From: Chromobotia macracanthus
Lineage: Eukaryota > Chordata > Actinopteri > Cypriniformes > Botiidae
Direction of reading: 5' to 3'
Assembly (NCBI GenBank): GCA_036877525.1
Contig: JAZGTH010000007.1
Coordinates: forward strand, 3,351,001-3,415,000
DNA: 64,000 bases
Part shown: in pieces, positions 58,425-64,000 of the stretch
Layout: every line of letters begins with the position of its first letter
Numbering within the stretch: the first letter of the stretch is position 1
Notes under the pieces: generated by a model
Databases searched by the model: none
What the model was told of the DNA's origin: nothing
What the model saw: only the letters and a program-made list of their open reading frames with translations
Program-made: the position numbers and the translations under genes

Positions 58425-58575
58425 CCACCTGCCTGACCTCACGTCACAGAAAACATGGGAATGGCAGGGGTCAAAGGTTGCCATCTATCTCTTCAGAAGT
58501 CCAGAGCTGTGAGCTGTTACAGAGTTGGTGTCCCCTTTCCTTTGCTTAGCCAGCTGGGGGTCAGATGACCCAGTC
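58425..58575. promoter_or_regulatory. Cluster of nuclear-receptor and CRE-like sites (putative)
   Basis: In 150 bases I see an E-box CACCTG, a TGACCT half-site and CACGTCAC (a CRE-like core on the other strand) at about 58427-58448; a direct repeat GGGTCA-A-AGGTTG (58468-58480, DR1 spacing as bound by HNF4/RXR-type receptors); and a perfect inverted repeat GGGTCA-GA-TGACCC (58558-58571). The stretch is free of repeats. These are motif matches only; no promoter or gene is adjacent. Confidence 0.35.
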
Positions 58576-59630
58576 CAAGTTTAAGGGGCTCCAGCGCTGG
58601 ACAATATAACCAGCAATCACCCCCCCAAAATCCCCCCAGTCCTCTCCAAACCTCTATGATACTCTCTCTGGGCCTCTAAGTTCCTGTGTCCGTGACTGCT
58701 CTCTCTTCAGCCCACAGTAACCTGTTGCCCGGCCAGAGGAAACACAGGCCGACATTGACTTCCAGCATGTAGACCGCTCACCGCACCACAATCATCCACT
58801 TCCACCCCAACAGTCCACACGCTGGCTCACTGCATCCATAGGGCAAGCGTGGATTTATTGACAAAGTTCTTGGCACTGAAAGGCCGTCCACACTGGTGTG
58901 TGGTCAGTGCCAAAACCGCCACACTGTTTGTGACTGGGCAGCAGAGTGGAGTGTATTCTGACCAATCACAGGGCTGCTCCTGCCAACAGGGACCGCTGCG
59001 GACTAGGAACGTACCATTCTGGGGGATTTCTGGGGGCTAACATTAGTTTGTGTTGATGAGGCAACAGGGCAGGTGTTGTCCCAGACTACTGGTCCACCTG
59101 TCGCTGCTTGTCAACTCCGGAAGCGCATGCTGCACATTTTAATGCTGTCACCCAAGACAGAGCTTCCTCTCCTAGCCATTTAAAATATTTTAGACTTGCT
59201 TCCAACAGGGAAAAAAATCTTGCCCATGATTTATGACCTATTGTTCTTCCTTCTTCATTCACTCCGCCGGTATCATCCCACGTTTCATCAGGACTTTTAT
59301 CTCTGGGCTGGACTGTTTGTTTTGGTAAAGCTACTGAACTCATATGACACGGCATAAGAACATGATTACCCACAAACCCAAACTTGACAGCTCACGGCTG
59401 CTTCAGATGGGCGTCCCAGATCTGACTTCTGTCAGCTGATACTCCGTGCAAGAGATCTGGGGTTTTGGAAGCGCTCCTCCGATGTAGAATGAGAGCTTGT
59501 TAAATTAATGAAACACTCTGATCAGCGCATTTTTACAGCGCTGCGGAGTGCATGCCAACAGAGTCGGTCAAGCCCGGTTCATGCACAGCTATCCGACTCA
59601 GAAACAATGGAACACGCCTTGCTTCACTAA
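58576..59630. other. Moderately GC-rich unique DNA, no gene recognised
   Basis: Includes a C-run (58619-58627) and frames of 63 codons (58849-59040, +) and 95 codons (59086-59373, -) without recognisable products. Most of it is repeat-free. Confidence 0.45.
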
Positions 59631-59650
59631 TTCTCTCTCTCTCTCTCTCT
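59631..59650. repeat. (TC)n microsatellite
   Basis: Ten TC units. Confidence 0.9.
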
Positions 59651-60820
59651 GGATCATGACACATCATGAAAACTTCTTGTGACATCACACCCATCACCAT
59701 TATATTTACGTCAAATGTCAGACTAGAGTGAAAATACCAGAGGACTTTGACAGAGGCATATTTTGTAAGCAATCTAAGACTCCGTTTCAAAACAACATTA
59801 TCCTGAAAGGCAACATCAAAAACAGCTTGCGGTCCATTTAACTCCCGTAATCTAATTCGTAAGTAAAACAGGCTATGCATAAATGCATAGGGAATGGTTT
59901 GAAATGTCAGCGGATAAACAAAGTCATTTCAAAACTGGAGAATTTTGATTACAAAGGCACACATTTGTTATTATTACTATTTAAACATTGTGCTTCGATT
60001 AATCAACCAAAAGAAAAAAAATAAATTGATTTTATGCTAAAATATAACAAATCTTTAACATGACAGCTATTATAAGTGCCTTACTAGCCATGTAATTAAA
60101 GTCTGTTTCGTTTAGTACAAAGTCAGGATAAATATCTGACACAACAACCTGCTGACAGAAAATTTCTGCTATTATTTTCGAACTGAACAAACAGTTCAGC
60201 GTGGCCTTTAATGAGTTTATGAGTCCAATCCTCAGTCAATCTGCGGTAAAATCCCACAGTGGCAGAATATCAGTGAGAGAGGTCTCATGAAAGTCAAACA
60301 GACAAGAGTTTGACATGCAATGAAAACTCAAAGGGAAAGGAAACAGGCTGGGGGTGGAGGCTCTACACCCGTATGCCTGTTTACAAGAATCACCACAAAC
60401 ACCACAAGACTCATGCATCCCAGAATCCCGTGAGGCAGTCGCATCTGTGAAGAGAGATCCGTCCAGGGCAAGAGCATTTTCCCAGAGATATCACTGCACA
60501 TACACACACTCTCTAACACATGTTAACATGCACAGACGCAGAACAAGCTGGCAAGAATGATTTTACATCTGAGCTCGTACATATTCCCTGCTGTCAAAGC
60601 CATTAAACCAAACTCATTTTCTAAATTCAAACACGCCAACTACTGATTAACATGAACATGAATCAAAAATTTGGTCTTTATGAATTTATGCATCTGCTTT
60701 TCTGTTGTCATTGGCTTAACAGCCCATGCGTGTGTTGGACCAGTCAGGTACGAGGAGACCTCGGAGGCTGTGGGAACTCTTCTTTACCTCCACACACACA
60801 CTCTCAGGAGGTTTTAGGCT
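59651..60820. other. No feature recognised
   Basis: The 115-codon minus-strand frame over 59533-59880 runs through the (TC)n tract and is not supported. The rest has only short frames. Confidence 0.5.
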
Positions 60821-60859
60821 GGTTCTGGTGTCGGGGAGATCCCTGCCGACACCAGAACC
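60821..60859. repeat. Perfect 14-bp GC-rich hairpin
   Basis: GGTTCTGGTGTCGG (60821-60834), 11-base loop GGAGATCCCTG, exact complement CCGACACCAGAACC (60846-60859). It is one of the most stable simple stems in the window. Confidence 0.9.
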
Positions 60860-61089
60860 AAAGAATCACTGGCCTGTTCCAGACATTGCAATGCTGTAAT
60901 GAGGGTGGATACAGGTTCCGGGACAGATCACAAAGGTAATGAGATTTTGGGGGGCTGAGACACGAGGGCCATCCAGGCCTGACAGTACAGACTGTTCTTG
61001 CCTGATGGCTTCTATGACGATTAGAAACGATACCCAAATGCAGTCTAGGAATTGCCATTATCGCCTGCTAAAAATGGGTTTGAGGATCA
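60860..61089. other. No feature recognised
   Basis: Short spacer between the hairpin and the 179-bp repeat. Confidence 0.5.
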
Positions 61090-61447
61090 CTGACTGGACA
61101 CCGCATCCTCATACTGGTCCCCTGTGTATCTTTAGAGCAATGCATCAGTCGACTGCTCTTGCAACATGCTGCGACAGACATGCTGCATATTGCAACTGTC
61201 CTATATGTGCACCACATGTGTCTGAGCCAAAACATAAACCCACATGCTGCTTTAAAACTGGAATGCCATGGACGGGACACAGTGTTCTGATATTTGTCCC
61301 CTATGTAACTTTAGAGCAAGGCTTTACAACAAGCAATGCATAAGTACAAGCAATGTAAACTCATGGGGTCATGACCTCGCATGGCATCAGCAGAGACGAT
61401 ATAGATGGAGTTGCAACAGATTTATATTAACTGTATCCTATTTCAGG
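61090..61447 (+). repeat. Degenerate tandem repeat, 179-bp period
   Basis: GGACACCGCATCCTCATACT, GGTCCCCTGTGTATC and TTTAGAGCAA (61096-61140) recur as GGACACAGTGTTCTGATA, TTGTCCCCTATGTAAC and TTTAGAGCAA exactly 179 bases later (61275-61319). The second halves are more diverged (GCATATTGCAACTG against GAGTTGCAACAG). Two units are visible; a related piece lies at 61740-61860. Confidence 0.65.
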
Positions 61448-61739
61448 CAAGTTATTTTGGGATAATTTGTCATAGCCATAGGTTAGAACCATGCATTAAA
61501 ATATTTATCATCCCATTTAAAATATTACATGAATTGTAAGCTACGACAGATACAAATGTGATTTCAAGGTAATAAGCCAGCTGCTGCAAAAAGTGAACAT
61601 TCAAGAGGCACCGATTGAGTGACCTAGAACTACAATACGCTTGTCAATTTGCTTTACATTAAGACCAAATATTGATCCAGATTAGATTTAACAGAAGAGA
61701 AAGAAAAATGCAAAGTAAAACATAGTTATTTAAGCTTCT
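61448..61739. other. No feature recognised
   Basis: AT-rich spacer. Confidence 0.5.
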
Positions 61740-61860
61740 AAAGTGCAACACATAAGCAAACCGCTCCTGCATGCTCCATAATGCAACTGCCCCAAACATG
61801 CAGCATGTGCATTTAAGTCAACACATACAACTCACACGCTGCCTTGCTCACACACAGAAT
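61740..61860 (+). repeat. Third, partial unit related to the 179-bp repeat
   Basis: CTGCATGCTCCATAATGCAA, CATGCAGCATGTGC, AGTCAACACATACAACTCAC and ACGCTGC echo GCTGCATATTGCAACTG, GTGCACCACATGTG, CAAAACATAAACCCAC and ATGCTGC at 61177-61252. Confidence 0.45.
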
Positions 61861-61956
61861 GTGCAAAGGTTGCATGCATTCAGCTGCTGTTAACTGTGCT
61901 AGTCCAGAGGGCAGGGAATACAAACCAAAGCCCAAATGCGAAATTAAAAGAGCCAT

Positions 61957-61965
<9 letters not shown>

Positions 61966-62010
<45 letters not shown>
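61966..62010. repeat. (TA)n microsatellite
   Basis: About 22 uninterrupted TA units, flanked by (GT)3 and (AC)4. It lies directly upstream of a TA-targeting MITE. Confidence 0.95.
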
Positions 62011-62019
<9 letters not shown>

Positions 62020-62023
62020 TATG

Positions 62024-62352
62024 TACACGCACTTCCTGTCAAAAGTTTAGGATCACTTGCTCACACTCCACATTTTTGATGTAGCCACACATTGCCTGGA
62101 ATTTGCAAAAATGTTCTCTTAATATCTAGTTTCTCGCGGCATCACCCTGCGATGATTTTTAAACAGTAATGGAGTTCCCATCTGTGCATGGCTGCTTTTT
62201 GTCATTATTCAGTCCAGGTCATCCATTTCCAAAATTTTTTTAATAAAATTGTAGTTTTCTAACATTTAAGAAAAAGACTCCAGATTGAAAAACTTTTAAG
62301 ATCATAAGAAACATTTCAGGCAAGTGATCCTAAACTTTTGACCGGTAGTGTA
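62024..62352 (+). mobile_element. Tc1/mariner-type MITE, complete copy
   Basis: The left end has GTCAAAAGTTTAGGATCACT (62038-62057) and the right end AGTGATCCTAAACTTTTGAC (62322-62341) followed by CGGTAGTGTA. These are exact 20-bp inverted repeats, and TA lies at both outer edges. The outermost left bases (ACACGCACTTCCT) have drifted from the complement of the right end. 329 bp, no transposase. Homologous to 3445-3767. Confidence 0.88.
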
Positions 62353-63114
62353 TATTTACATATTATTGATGGCGCTTTTTTAAAGGCATTATTTTTCAAA
62401 CCTCCACCTGCATGCTGCAAAACACCAGTCCTGTCACAGCAACTACAAACAGCCATGACCCGCACTGACCCACGATGACCCCTCTGCCATCTGTTGCAAC
62501 AGGCATAGGTCCCTGCTGACGAGCAAGGGCCCATTAATGCCTAGTGCAGAAGGGCCCATAAGTCCTCCTGTGGAATGACAAAGCATGGGAGCCTCGCACC
62601 CATACAAAACAGATGCAGAGAGCGATACCACCTGAAAGATTAGGGTAGAGTGATTACTGCAGTCTTTACCAAGAGCCCCAGCTGAGCAGTCTGTAAACGG
62701 AACAGAATCACCTGACCCATGTGCGTAAACTTAGCCGGAGGGTGGACCGACTTCTCCAAGGAGGGGGTGGGGAGGGGTGGCCCTGGGGACGGGTGTGTTT
62801 TCTCCATTTTAATGGTTCCCACCCTCCTCAGCAATTATTCAGGTGATACCCCCCCATAAAATACAGACACCTAATCCCTCCACATTCCCCCGAGACATGC
62901 TCAGCTCTGACCTTTGACCCCTACTTTGCAGACTATTTATATGGGAGTGTACTTGACCTAACAGCTAAAAAAAATGCTCAACCCACATGACAGACCTGAA
63001 GAGAACTTGCTGTACAGAGTTAATAAGAGTAGCAGGGGCAGGAGTGACAGCTGATGAAGGGATGAGCAGTACATGGTGTTGGGGAGTTGGTGTCTATATT
63101 AATGACGCTACTAA
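62353..63114. other. No gene recognised
   Basis: Moderately GC-rich, with a G-rich/C-rich patch at 62760-62860. Overlapping minus-strand frames at 62316-62834 are unrecognised. Confidence 0.45.
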
Positions 63115-63285
63115 CTTAAAGGCATAGTTAAAGATGAAAATTTGCTGTTATTTAACTCACCCTCAGGCTGGGGACATTTTTACATCAGCAAAACAGTAAA
63201 GAAGATTTTTAGATGAACCGTTGTCTTTGGTCATTCATGTAATGTAAGTGAAATAACAGCAAATTTTCTTTTAACTACTCTGTTC
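63115..63285. mobile_element. MITE with about 33-bp terminal inverted repeats (family E)
   Basis: TAGTTAAAGATGAAAATTTG then CTGTTATTT (63125-63153) is matched in reverse complement by AAATAACAGCAAATTTTC then TTTTAACTA (63251-63278) with only two or three differences. Inside, AACTCACCCTCAGGCTG and AAAGAAGATTTTTAGATGAA match the body of the AGTTCACCC-type cyprinid MITEs. No coding capacity. Confidence 0.75.
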
Positions 63286-64000
63286 AGCAGGGTGACAGTA
63301 GATTAGCTTCAACACTAGTGAGTTCCTTATTCACAACATGCATCATGACAAAACAATATGCCACTGTTTATAATATTGCACTGTGCTGCGTCCACAGTCC
63401 TACAGCGAGTAATGAAACATGCAGTGGTAAACTTTATTTTCGCTTATATGTAGCATGTAAAAGTGAATCAGTTCTTTTGGATGCATGCTAAATAACAAAA
63501 GACCGGTCACTTATCTGAAGTGCTCTTTCTCATTTCAAAGTATTTAGATAAATGATGCTGTTTGGAAACCAATTCATTTCTATCAATTTGAGTATATCCC
63601 AATTGTTTTAGAAGATCCCACCCTTTGTGCCAGAAACACTGAATAAACTATAAATAATAGTAGATACTTGTGTATTTAAAGAAAAAATATTGCAGCCAGT
63701 AAAGAGATTCAATGTAGTTTTGCTTGCTGATTGTAGCTTTGAGATTGGCAAGCAGTTACTGTAGCTTCCCCAATACTTCTGCTCATCTAGAATAAATCAC
63801 CACACTGATACGAAAGGCTCAGAATGTGCTCACAAAGCCTGGCACTCTTCAATAACATTGTAGGAGCCAATAACGGCGTCCTGAGACCCTCTAACTCAAA
63901 TACTGGGAAACACAAATCAATTCTGGAGATGTTGTCAGAGGCAAAACGTTACTACAATGATGTGTTACTCAAGTATTTTACCTCTTTAATTTATGGAGGA
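63286..64000. other. No feature recognised
   Basis: Unique-looking AT-rich DNA to the window edge. Confidence 0.5.

Noticed and set aside
61813..62084. Ile-Tyr-rich open frames
   Set aside because: Produced by the (TA)n microsatellite.
1..64000. CRISPR arrays, prophage, operons or defence systems
   Set aside because: No regularly spaced repeats, gene clusters or ribosome-binding-site patterns. The sequence has vertebrate genomic character throughout.

Overview
The window looks like AT-rich, non-coding vertebrate DNA, almost certainly from a teleost fish and most likely a cypriniform or close relative. The evidence is its repeats: two kinds of tRNA-derived SINE with fish-type bodies, a decayed L2-like LINE reverse transcriptase, Tc1/mariner-type MITEs, several short palindromic DNA-transposon families of the kind that crowd cyprinid genomes, minisatellite fragments, and long (CT)n and (TA)n microsatellites. 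There is no bacterial-style gene layout, no rRNA, no CRISPR array, and no complete protein-coding gene that I can recognise. The sequence is best read as intergenic or deep-intron DNA. The only open frame that exceeds chance expectation for this base composition and also has recognisable homology is the broken LINE fragment at about 23.65-24.07 kb.

Layout. 0-8 kb: a well-preserved SINE (305-555), a 5'-truncated Tc1-like MITE (3445-3767), a foldback repeat family I call F (4.44-4.92, 5.72, 6.46 kb), a 13-bp tandem repeat, a (CT)n tract and a small palindromic MITE (7365-7487). 8-11 kb: two compact hairpins and a suspicious poly-T/poly-A block at about 9.0-9.14 kb. 11.7-20.9 kb: family D MITEs, the first copies of the commonest element (family A, termini CCCAGCTAAC...GTTAGCTGGG), and families B and H. 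22-28 kb: a B fragment, the LINE fragment, a 215-bp long hairpin (24432-24646) and a 328-bp MITE with GGCCTCATTTATAAA-type ends. 28-36 kb: mostly single-copy sequence. 31.7-47.7 kb: more A, B and D copies, including two A elements head to head at 46.3-46.7 kb. 48-64 kb: two minus-strand SINEs, a dispersed repeat at 50.6-51.0 kb, a motif cluster with nuclear-receptor-like sites at 58.4-58.6 kb, a degenerate repeat with 179-bp period at 61.1-61.45 kb, a (TA)n tract abutting a Tc1-like MITE (62.0-62.35 kb) and a MITE with about 33-bp inverted repeats near 63.2 kb.

Family A accounts for 13 copies or fragments and roughly 3 kb. Several copies carry different internal deletions while keeping both ends, as expected for MITEs moved by an unlinked transposase. 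Two weak protein-coding candidates (a minus-strand exon near 43.6 kb and a 36-residue signal-peptide-like frame at 50.24 kb) are listed at low confidence. Stretches richer in GC and free of repeats are flagged as possible conserved regulatory DNA, but only alignment to other fish could establish that. I did not find a new gene system. The most unusual material is the set of inverted-repeat elements and perfect hairpins. Family letters (A-H) are labels of mine, not database names.
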